A stretch of 64,000 bases of DNA from Leuconostoc mesenteroides subsp. mesenteroides ATCC 8293 (GTDB lineage: Bacteria > Bacillota > Bacilli > Lactobacillales > Lactobacillaceae). Location of the stretch: NCBI RefSeq assembly GCF_000014445.1, contig NC_008531.1, positions 775,001-839,000 of the forward strand. Direction: 5' to 3'. The notes beneath the pieces are model-generated. The model did no database searches, was not told the origin of the DNA, and saw nothing but the letters and a program-made list of their open reading frames with translations. Position 1 is the stretch's first letter. Every line of letters begins with the position of its first letter. The translations under genes were made by a program, and so were the position numbers. Below are positions 17,240 through 24,284 of the stretch, in pieces.

Positions 17240-17935
17240 ATGTCACGCTTAGAGTTTGAAAATGTTAGTAAAAAATATGGCACCGGAACAAGTGAATTTT
17301 TGGCTTTGGATAATGTTAATTTCAGTGCTGACTCCCAGCAATTAATATTAGTTGTTGGTCCTTCAGGTTCTGGGAAAACAACCTTTTTAACAATTGCTGG
17401 TGGATTACAATCCCCCACATCCGGTACGGTGAAAATTAATGATGAAATAATCGGCGAGTTATCGAGAAAAGAGCAGTCAGATCTCCGATTAAATACGGTA
17501 GGGTTTATTTTGCAATCTTATAACCTAGTGCCTTACTTAACGGTTAATGAGCAATTTGAACTAGTAGATAAAGTGAAAGAACAACATTTATCTCATGAAG
17601 CGTTTCGTACTGTTTTAAAAACATTAGCTATCGAGGACTTGGGAGCAAAGTATCCTAACGAACTCTCTGGTGGTCAAAGACAACGTGTTGCTATTGCGCG
17701 GGCCTTGTATGCTGATCCGGAATATATTTTAGCCGATGAACCAACTGCTTCATTGGATACAGCCCGGTCCAAAGAAGTCATGTCGCTATTACGTGAATTA
17801 GCCCATAAGAATGATAAAACAATTATTGTTGTTACCCATGATTTACGTTTGAAGGAAGAGGTGGATAAAGTTTATCAAATTATTGATGGTAAAATGTCCA
17901 AAATTGATGATGGTAAATTCAGTGAGATATATTAA
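17240..17935 (+). CDS. ABC transporter ATP-binding protein, HrtA/LolD-like
   Basis: 231-residue ATPase. Walker A is GPSGSGKTT, the Q-loop region is ILQSYNLVPYLTV, the signature is LSGGQRQRVAIARAL, Walker B is YILADEP and the H-loop is VTHD. ATG 17240, with GGAGG at 17227-17231, is the right start. It energises the permease encoded immediately upstream. Confidence 0.9.
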   Translation: MSRLEFENVSKKYGTGTSEFLALDNVNFSADSQQLILVVGPSGSGKTTFLTIAGGLQSPTSGTVKINDEIIGELSRKEQSDLRLNTVGFILQSYNLVPYLTVNEQFELVDKVKEQHLSHEAFRTVLKTLAIEDLGAKYPNELSGGQRQRVAIARALYADPEYILADEPTASLDTARSKEVMSLLRELAHKNDKTIIVVTHDLRLKEEVDKVYQIIDGKMSKIDDGKFSEIY

Positions 17936-17967
17936 AAAACCTACGTGATTCACGTAGGTTTTTTTAT
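17934..17967. terminator. Intrinsic terminator after the HrtBA-like pair
   Basis: AAAACCTACGTG and CACGTAGGTTTTTTT form a GC-containing hairpin followed by T7. The opposite strand is also A-rich, so it may serve the converging TetR gene. Confidence 0.9.
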
Positions 17968-17981
17968 TAGAGAAGGAAAAT

Positions 17982-18527
17982 TTAAGACTGATAACACCAT
18001 TTGTTGAAATAAGATGTGAGCGTCTTAGGCGACTCTTTCATGTCACTTTTTATCCAATGTCTGATCATACCAACAACTCCGTTCAACGTATACTCGTATA
18101 GAAATTGCTTTTCACTCATTGATAGTGTGTCGTCGTCTGGAACTAGTTGGTTAAAAAACTTCTGTTTTGTGGTAGATAAAATATTTGCTAAAAAGTCTTG
18201 ATCTTCAGTCAAAATAAAATTGAAAACTTTATTATTTTTTTTAACTAGTTCAAATATGGCTTGTAATAAAACTTCCACAGAATCAGTTTGTTTATCATTC
18301 TCAAGTATAGAAAAAAGTTCATTAGCAGTTTCTTTTTCCATATGATTCATGCAATCAGCAACATCAACAAAATGAGCATAAAATGTCCCACGATTAATAT
18401 CAGCAGTTTTACAAATATCTGTCACAGATATACTGTTGATATTTTTATCGCTCATTAGGTGGATTAGAGCATCTTGTATGTTTTTTTTCGTTAACTGTGC
18501 ACGTCTATTATTTTTGGTACCAACCAT
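17982..18527 (-). CDS. TetR/AcrR-family transcriptional regulator
   Basis: 181 residues. The N-terminal helix-turn-helix (about 10-50) contains QDALIHLMSDKNINSISVTDICKTADINRGTFYAHF, the TetR pattern; the C-terminal ligand domain is typical of the Gram-positive DhaS-like group. ATG 18527 is preferred because CGGAG lies seven bases upstream; ATG 18545 is possible. It is divergent from the MMPL exporter gene, whose promoter carries a 44-base palindrome (18622-18665). It likely represses that exporter, and perhaps itself, and responds to an amphiphilic ligand (inference). Confidence 0.85.
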   Translation of the reverse strand: MVGTKNNRRAQLTKKNIQDALIHLMSDKNINSISVTDICKTADINRGTFYAHFVDVADCMNHMEKETANELFSILENDKQTDSVEVLLQAIFELVKKNNKVFNFILTEDQDFLANILSTTKQKFFNQLVPDDDTLSMSEKQFLYEYTLNGVVGMIRHWIKSDMKESPKTLTSYFNKWCYQS

Positions 18528-18591
18528 TTTATTTCTCCGATTCATTAGTAAGAAATACCATTAATATATTATAGCAATAAATAATAACCAG

Positions 18592-18665
18592 TTGATATGA
18601 AATTAAGATATGATATAATATTTTTTCGTACACTATGTTGTTTTAATAACATCATGTACGAAAAA
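18592..18665 (+). promoter_or_regulatory. MMPL promoter with long palindromic operator
   Basis: -35 TTGATA (18592-18597) and -10 TATAAT (18614-18619) are spaced 16 bases. The arms TTTTTCGTACA (18622-18632) and TGTACGAAAAA (18655-18665) are perfect complements. The inner segment ATGTTGTT/AATAACAT continues the symmetry with one mismatch, giving about 44 bases in all around the transcription start. A good candidate operator for the divergent TetR regulator. Confidence 0.72.
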
Positions 18666-18685
18666 TACACTGGAGGAATAGACGG

Positions 18686-21600
18686 TTGAAGAGAAAAAGA
18701 ATGTTTCTCATACAAGCTGTTATTTGGCTAATTATTATGATTTCGGCAGTCATATGGTTGCCAAACACAAGTCAGCTTATCAAGGAGAAAGGGGATACAA
18801 ATCTTCCAAGTGCTGTCAAAAGTGAGGTAGCGCAGAAAATTCAAGACAATTGGGGCAGAGGTCAAGATAATACGCGACAAGTAATCGTTGTTTTCAACAA
18901 TGGTCATGAAAAAATAACTGCTGATCAGGGAAAAAACATTGCGAAAACAGTTGATCACCTGAAGAAGAATAAATCTACCTATCATATCAAGTCAATTTTA
19001 GCGCCAGAAGATAGTTCTGAAGCTCAAGCGCAATTGCTTTCCAAAGATAAGACAACAGAATTAGTTCAGTTAACCGTGGATAAAAAGCAATCTGTCAGTC
19101 AAATGACACAAACTTTAACCAAGCAAGCTAAAACTGATGGTGTTAAAACCTACATAACAGGTAGTGACATTCTTGAAGATGACTTCTCTGAAGAAATTGA
19201 AAAAGGATTACATAAAACAGAATGGATAACGGTTGTATTTATTTTCTTAGTGTTAATGGTTGTCTTTAGATCAGTTATCACGCCGATTGTATCACTATTC
19301 TCTGTGGGGGTTGCGTTTATTACCTCACTGAGCGTTGTTATGAATTTGGTGGATAAGTTTAATTTTCCCCTTTCAAACTTCACGCAGGTATTTATGGTTG
19401 TTGTTTTGTTCGGAATAGGGACTGATTATAATATACTTTTATTTGATCAGTTTAAGGAAGAACTGAATGCAGGATATGAAAAAGTAGAAGCGACCAAACG
19501 TGCTTTGAAAACGGCTGGCAGAACAATTTTGTACAGCGGCATTTCTGTGCTGATTGGTTTTGCTACGCTGGAGCTGGCAAAGTTTTCAATTTATAAGTCA
19601 GCAGTAGGCGTTTCAATAGCGGTTGCTGTATTGTTGCTTGTACTATTAACCTTGAACCCATTCTTTATGGCTGTATTTGGTAAATACTTGTTTTGGCCAA
19701 GTAAACGGTTTGGTGAGACTTCCGAAAGCAAGTTATGGCAAGGCATAGCTAAAAAGTCCATCAAGTATCCTTTGATTGCTTTATTGACTGTGATTTTAAT
19801 GGCTATACCGCTCTTTGTCAGTTACAATAGTCAATTAAACTATGACACATTAACAGAGTTAGGTGAGGATATTCCTGCTAAAAAGGGATTTAAAGTAGTT
19901 CAAAAACATTTTTCAGCAGGAACTGCAGAACCTTCGACACTATATATAAAGTCAAAGAATAGGTTAGACAATGATGCAAGTCTTCAGACTATTGATAGTT
20001 TGGCAGACAAACTAAAAAAGACCAAAGGTGTTAAGATGGTTACGTCAGCCACACGTCCTGGTGGCTCCAAAATAAAAGAGTTATATGTGCGTAATCAATT
20101 GGGTAGTGTTACTGATGGTTTAAAAAGTGCAATTTCTGGTACAAAGACTATTGGTAATGGTTTGAGTGATGCAAGTAATCAGTTATCAACTAGTAATATT
20201 AACGAGGGGGTTGATGGGGCCAAGCAATTAGCAGATGGTTCCGCAGAACTAAAGAGTGGTAGTGCACAACTAAGCTCAGGTGCAAATGATTTGAATACCG
20301 GTATAGGTACGCTATCTTCTGGCACGTCCGGGTTGGCTGAGGGGTTGGCAACTTTGGATAGTAATAAGGCGGCCATTCAATCAGGAGTTGGTACACTGAA
20401 TACTGGTGTAAGTAGTTTAAACAGTGGTTCTGCACAAATTACAGATGGACTAAAGCAATTAGAATCAGAACTGAGTGCACAATCTGGCAATAATGTAGCG
20501 GGTCAACAGAGTCAGATTAATGAATTGAAGGAAAGCTTACAAAGTATGAATGAATCCATGGCATCATTATCTAAAAGCTCAGACAATAGTGATAGTCTAT
20601 CCAAACTTAACAATACTTCTAGTCTGCTAACGACATCTAGTGCTAACGTACAGGCAGATGCAAGTGATTTGAAAAGTTCATTAAATACAGCTTTGAATAG
20701 TAATAGTTCACTCAATGTGCTTTCTGAAAATGATATTAATAATATTATTAGTAGCATTAATAGTAAGTCAGCATTAAGTAATGAGCAGCAAGCTGCATTA
20801 AGATCAGCATTACAAGAACAATCAAAATCCATCAATGCACAAATCAGTTCAGCACAAAGTACTAACAAAAATAATATTGCTGCAGCAAGTACAGCTGCGC
20901 AAAAATTAGAAAATGACATGTCTGCTTTTCAACAAACAGGCAATGCACTTACTGAAGAATTAAGTAATTTGAAGGCTTTTGCTGAACAAATGTCTAACTT
21001 AGGTGCTTTAGCAACCAGCTCAATTAAAGCCAATACTGCTTCAATTGCAGCATTAGATAAGCTCAGTGAAGCTATTTCTGGTACACAGCAAATACTGACG
21101 GCATTACGGGGAACAAATGGTCAAGCTGGATTAGTAAATGGTTCACAACAATTAACAGAAGGATTGTCACAATTAAATACCGGTGTATCAGATATGCAGA
21201 GTCAAATGCATACATATACAAATAGTGTTTCTAGTGCTTCTTCTGGTGCAACGGCAGTTAATAATGGTGTTGCAGAAATCAAGTCGGGTAGTCAGCGTTT
21301 AGCCGATAATCAAAGCCAATTAACTTCTGGTATTGATGCACTTAATAGTGGTCAACAAACGATGTATAATTCACTGAAAGGTACGGTTGGACAAGTTCAA
21401 TCACTACAAGAGGGATTAAAAGAGGCGAGCCAAGGATCAACCCAAATCAGCGGTGGTTTAGAATCAGCAAATGATTATTTGATTGGCTTGAAAGAATCTT
21501 CAGCAGCTAATACTTACTATGTACCGAAAAATGTATTGCATGGAAAAGCATATAAATCGGCTTTAGATGCATACATGTCTGAAAATAAGAAAGCAACCAG

Positions 21601-21709
21601 CTTGAATATTGTTCTAGATAGTAACCCGAATTCTGAAAAAGCAATGAAGAAGGTTTCTCAGTTACAAAGTCAAGTTGAGGGCGCCCTTGAAAGGAACAGG
21701 ATTAGCTAA
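18686..21709 (+). CDS. MMPL/RND-family exporter, N-terminal part (frameshifted)
   Basis: 1007 residues from TTG 18686 (GGAGGAA at 18672-18678). TM1 lies at about 7-26, a soluble domain at 30-170, and a five-helix MMPL block at about 175-340 with GIGTDYNILLFDQF. A very long Ser/Asn/Gly-rich coiled region (about 480-930) follows, with repeats such as LADGSAELKSGSAQLSSG, as in YhgE/Pip-type surface proteins. The expected second membrane block is missing: it continues in the +1 frame from 21675. The reading ends with unrelated residues RNRIS. It is probably a lipid or amphiphile exporter. Whether the full protein is made depends on the frameshift being real. Confidence 0.85.
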   Translation: MKRKRMFLIQAVIWLIIMISAVIWLPNTSQLIKEKGDTNLPSAVKSEVAQKIQDNWGRGQDNTRQVIVVFNNGHEKITADQGKNIAKTVDHLKKNKSTYHIKSILAPEDSSEAQAQLLSKDKTTELVQLTVDKKQSVSQMTQTLTKQAKTDGVKTYITGSDILEDDFSEEIEKGLHKTEWITVVFIFLVLMVVFRSVITPIVSLFSVGVAFITSLSVVMNLVDKFNFPLSNFTQVFMVVVLFGIGTDYNILLFDQFKEELNAGYEKVEATKRALKTAGRTILYSGISVLIGFATLELAKFSIYKSAVGVSIAVAVLLLVLLTLNPFFMAVFGKYLFWPSKRFGETSESKLWQGIAKKSIKYPLIALLTVILMAIPLFVSYNSQLNYDTLTELGEDIPAKKGFKVVQKHFSAGTAEPSTLYIKSKNRLDNDASLQTIDSLADKLKKTKGVKMVTSATRPGGSKIKELYVRNQLGSVTDGLKSAISGTKTIGNGLSDASNQLSTSNINEGVDGAKQLADGSAELKSGSAQLSSGANDLNTGIGTLSSGTSGLAEGLATLDSNKAAIQSGVGTLNTGVSSLNSGSAQITDGLKQLESELSAQSGNNVAGQQSQINELKESLQSMNESMASLSKSSDNSDSLSKLNNTSSLLTTSSANVQADASDLKSSLNTALNSNSSLNVLSENDINNIISSINSKSALSNEQQAALRSALQEQSKSINAQISSAQSTNKNNIAAASTAAQKLENDMSAFQQTGNALTEELSNLKAFAEQMSNLGALATSSIKANTASIAALDKLSEAISGTQQILTALRGTNGQAGLVNGSQQLTEGLSQLNTGVSDMQSQMHTYTNSVSSASSGATAVNNGVAEIKSGSQRLADNQSQLTSGIDALNSGQQTMYNSLKGTVGQVQSLQEGLKEASQGSTQISGGLESANDYLIGLKESSAANTYYVPKNVLHGKAYKSALDAYMSENKKATSLNIVLDSNPNSEKAMKKVSQLQSQVEGALERNRIS

Positions 21710-22286
21710 CGCAATTGCTGCAATTGGTGGGCAAACTTCGAGAACAAATGATACAAGAACAATTGCTTCGGCAGACTTCATTAGAACAGGCATTATAATG
21801 GTCGTTGGTATACTGATTGCGTTAATCTTTATTACCAAATCCTTCTTACAACCGTTATATATTATGGAAACCTTGCTGGTATCTTATGTCATGGCATTGA
21901 GCCTTACTCAGATTACAAGTCATATCTTTCTCAAGCAAGATATGCTTTCTTGGACGACACCGTTTTTCGCATTTATTATGTTATTAGCATTAGGCGTTGA
22001 TTATAGTATTTTCTTAATGATGAAGTATCGTGATCTACAAAAAGAAATACCATCAGCTAGAGATAGAATTCTCAGGGCTACGGGAATAATTGGTGTCGTT
22101 GTATTGTCCGCCGCACTCATTTTAGGTGGTACTTTCGCCGCCTTGATACCTTCTGGTGTATTAACTTTGATTCAGGTGGCAATTACAGTAATCTTTGGAT
22201 TAATAATATTAATTATCGTATTACCAATTGTGATACCAAGTATGATTTCTTTGACATATCCTATTAAAAGTATTAAAAGTCATTGA
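21675..22286 (+). pseudogene. C-terminal membrane half of the MMPL exporter, out of frame
   Basis: 203 codons beginning at TTG 21675 with no credible own start. KGTGLANAIAAIGGQTS continues the MMPL sequence directly after VEGAL of the upstream frame. Then come about five helices and LALGVDYSIFLMMKYRD, the second MMPL signature. Dropping one base near 21689 (CTT G AAA GGA) would fuse both into about 1,200 residues, the usual size of such exporters. A genuine indel, a sequencing error or ribosomal +1 slippage are all possible. Confidence 0.8.
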
Positions 22287-22314
22287 TGGCTTACTGAATT
22301 GTTACAAAAGGATA

Positions 22315-22340
22315 GTTGTGTGTAAAGCACAGCTTTTTTG
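22315..22340 (+). terminator. Weak intrinsic terminator after the MMPL gene
   Basis: GTTGTG and CACAGC pair (one G-U) around TGTAAAG and are followed by T6. Confidence 0.55.
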
Positions 22341-22351
22341 TTAAAATAAAT

Positions 22352-22389
22352 TGTAAGCGCTTGCAATTCGAAGGAAGGTGTTGTATACT
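22352..22389 (+). promoter_or_regulatory. Promoter of the ncRNA/uspA unit with cre-like site
   Basis: -35 TTGCAA (22361-22366), 17-base spacer, -10 TATACT (22384-22389). TGTAAGCGCTTGCA (22352-22365) matches the CcpA cre consensus TGWAANCGNTNWCA at 13 of 14 positions and overlaps the -35, predicting catabolite repression. Confidence 0.72.
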
Positions 22390-22396
22390 TTAGACA

Positions 22397-22640
22397 TAGA
22401 TTAGAAGAAGTCCTGTGGCAACGCAGTTGCTAGACTTATTTCACGTAAGTGGTATAAATGGATTTCGGCTAATCCAGGAGACAACTTGCTCGTTGTTTAT
22501 ATTATGAAGTTAAGTGAATGCTACGTGCATGATGTTAATTGATTAGTTTAAGCAGAATAATAATTATTTGGCCAAGTGAAAGCCTTGGGGAATGTTGTTA
22601 GAGAGTGGGTTGTTTTTTATTGTTTAAAGTATTCTTACGC
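22397..22640 (+). ncRNA. Structured non-coding RNA or leader upstream of uspA (6S / Lacto-usp candidate)
   Basis: About 300 bases between a good promoter and uspA hold no ORF but several hairpins. AAGTC-CTG-TGGCAAC(GCA)GTTGCTA-GACTT makes a 12-bp stem with a 3-base bulge. TGGATT(TCGGCT)AATCCA and ACAAC(TTGCTC)GTTGT are perfect. CCAAG...CTTGG and a T-rich stretch (GGTTGTTTTTTATTG) follow near 22612. In Lactobacillales, 6S RNA and the Lacto-usp RNA motif are reported in the 5' region of usp genes, and the AGTCCTG start recalls Firmicute 6S RNA. I could not build a full 6S fold by eye, so Lacto-usp or a novel leader remain open. The 3' end is approximate. Confidence 0.58.
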
Positions 22641-22692
22641 TTAAGGCAGCGTTAAGATTGGCCATCTTATGTTTATTGGAAAGGAAATGCTC

Positions 22693-23124
22693 ATGATTAA
22701 TACAATTGTTGTTGCGACTGATGGTAGTGAGGCAGCTATGAGAGCTGTGGAGTACAGCACCCAGTTAGCTAAAAAATTTAATGCAAAGATAGAAATTGTT
22801 AGTGTCATTCAATACTCTACTGTTGCCTATCATGATGGTAGCCAGATTTTTTACGCCTCGATGACAGATAGCTTAACAAAGTTAGCATCAGATAATCTTT
22901 CCAAAGCAGCATCTGTTGTTGAACCTGCTGGTGTACCATTTGACACACATATCTTTAAAGGGGATGCTCGTTTCGTTTTGGTTAACGAGGTTATAGAAAA
23001 TTATAATCCAGACCTGATTGTAATGGGAAAAACAGGTACAACTGTCTTGACACGAATGTTTATTGGTTCTACTGCACGTTATGTATCTGAACGTGCGGAT
23101 ACAAATGTCTTGCTTGTAAAATAA
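22693..23124 (+). CDS. Universal stress protein (UspA family)
   Basis: 143-residue single-domain Usp. It begins MINTIVVATDGSE and carries the ATP-binding pattern G-x2-G-x9-G-S in GKTGTTVLTRMFIGST, so it belongs to the nucleotide-binding type. ATG 22693 has AAGGAAA just upstream; ATG 22669 is in frame but less likely. Transcription probably starts at 22397, leaving an RNA leader of about 300 bases. Its stress role is by family only. Confidence 0.9.
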   Translation: MINTIVVATDGSEAAMRAVEYSTQLAKKFNAKIEIVSVIQYSTVAYHDGSQIFYASMTDSLTKLASDNLSKAASVVEPAGVPFDTHIFKGDARFVLVNEVIENYNPDLIVMGKTGTTVLTRMFIGSTARYVSERADTNVLLVK

Positions 23125-23135
23125 TTGTAGTTTAT

Positions 23136-23172
23136 AAAAAACATCTAATTAAGCAAATTAGGTGTTTTTTTG
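23136..23172 (+). terminator. Intrinsic terminator after uspA
   Basis: AACATCTAATT and AATTAGGTGTT pair around a loop of about 6 bases, followed by T7. Confidence 0.85.
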
Positions 23173-23196
23173 ATGTTTAAACTCGCAGAAATTTAA

Positions 23197-23322
23197 CTAT
23201 TTATGATGATGCATCCAGAACAAATAGCCACCCATAATAACTAGTATTGCTGTAAGTAGCGTATAAATAAGGATGTAAATATATCTGATGTGTGACACAA
23301 TGTAATTTAAAAAATGGGCCAT
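23197..23322 (-). CDS. Small single-pass membrane protein (41 aa)
   Basis: Reading from ATG 23322 gives 41 residues: a short amphipathic start (MAHFLNYIVSHIR), one clear transmembrane helix (about 14-36, rich in Ile, Leu, Tyr) and a basic HHHK end. The composition is that of a genuine small membrane protein. The ribosome site is weak (GCGAGAT), and TACAAT about 30 bases upstream could be a -10. A longer overlapping reading in another frame has no such organisation. I do not recognise the family; it could be chance. Confidence 0.42.
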   Translation of the reverse strand: MAHFLNYIVSHIRYIYILIYTLLTAILVIMGGYLFWMHHHK

Positions 23323-23397
23323 ATTTTATCTCGCTTATTAGTATTTTTATTGTAAGTCTATGATGATTGATATGTACGCCCAATAAAGGGCATTTAA

Positions 23398-23994
23398 TTA
23401 TTGCGGAAGATTTTCGATAGCATAATCAGCCTGTTCTTGGGTAAACTTTTCTCCAGCATCTGATGTTAATTGATCACGAATTGATTCAGGAGACATATCC
23501 ATTTCTTGGTAAGATTTTGCAGACTCAAGAGCATTTTTGTTCCAATCAGTTTTCACATTATCAATAGCATATTGTGCTGCTTCAGGAGAAAATTTTTCTC
23601 CAGCGTCTGCTGTTAACTGATCATATAATCCTGCCTTTGACATATGCATTGTGTTAGCATATGTATCCGCACTATTAAGAGCTGACTTGTATTCTCTAGG
23701 AATATTAGTAGAGTTTGAATTACTTTCTGATGATTGAGCTTCACTAGAACTACTGGTTTCAGTAGTAGTAGATTTTTCTTCCGAGCTCGATAAGCTATCT
23801 TCTGATGAACTTGAACCACTTACTTTTGAATCCTTACTGGAAGAATTCGCTGAATTTGAATTATTATTGCTACCTGGTCTTGATAAGGCAATACAAATTA
23901 GAATAATAGTTAAGATGATAAACCAAATTCGCTTATAAAAAGGCTTCTTCTGTATATATACTTTACCATCTTCTCCGACAATTTTTTTACTCAT
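23398..23994 (-). CDS. Ltp-like surface protein with two Ltp repeats
   Basis: 198 residues. A lysine-rich cytoplasmic start, one transmembrane helix (about 23-40), a Ser/Thr/Asn-rich linker (about 45-95) and two C-terminal repeats follow. The repeats contain YDQLTADAGEKFSPEAAQYAI and IRDQLTSDAGEKFTQEQADYAI, the host-cell surface-exposed lipoprotein (Ltp) domain. Ltp of Streptococcus thermophilus phage TP-J34 blocks DNA entry of other phages; chromosomal relatives exist with unknown roles. Here a helix anchor replaces the lipid anchor. RBS GGAG precedes ATG 23994. No phage genes surround it. Confidence 0.78.
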   Translation of the reverse strand: MSKKIVGEDGKVYIQKKPFYKRIWFIILTIILICIALSRPGSNNNSNSANSSSKDSKVSGSSSSEDSLSSSEEKSTTTETSSSSEAQSSESNSNSTNIPREYKSALNSADTYANTMHMSKAGLYDQLTADAGEKFSPEAAQYAIDNVKTDWNKNALESAKSYQEMDMSPESIRDQLTSDAGEKFTQEQADYAIENLPQ

Positions 23995-24284
23995 GTTACT
24001 CTCTCCTCAGTCTTTTAACGTGGTTACTTGGCACGTAATAAAATCTCTCAATTTATCTCTATGTACTCGATACTTTCATTCTATCAATAGAAAAATAAAA
24101 AGCAAAAGAACTGCATAAGATATTAAAAAACTAGTTATCATATCAACGTTTATGAGTATTTTATTCCAAAATTATATCAAAAGATTAAAAAAATAAGAGT
24201 ATAATTATAAAAAGTTTTAATTTTTTCCGTTTTGTGTTCAATATATGGTCAGCTTAAATTAAGATGAAATGTGGGTAAAAAAGA

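Noticed and set aside
20512..20919. 135-residue minus-strand reading frame inside the MMPL gene
   Set aside because: It mirrors the low-complexity Ser/Leu repeat region of the real gene, has no ribosome site, and its composition (Leu/Ser/Cys rich) is that of a shadow frame.
22390..22690. T-box, RNase P RNA, tmRNA or SRP RNA
   Set aside because: None of their conserved cores (AGGGUGGNACCGCG, the RNase P core, a tag-peptide frame, the SRP Alu/domain IV core) is present.
23201..23383. 60-residue minus-strand frame overlapping the small membrane protein
   Set aside because: Mixed composition with no clear helix or ribosome site; the overlapping 41-residue frame is more protein-like.
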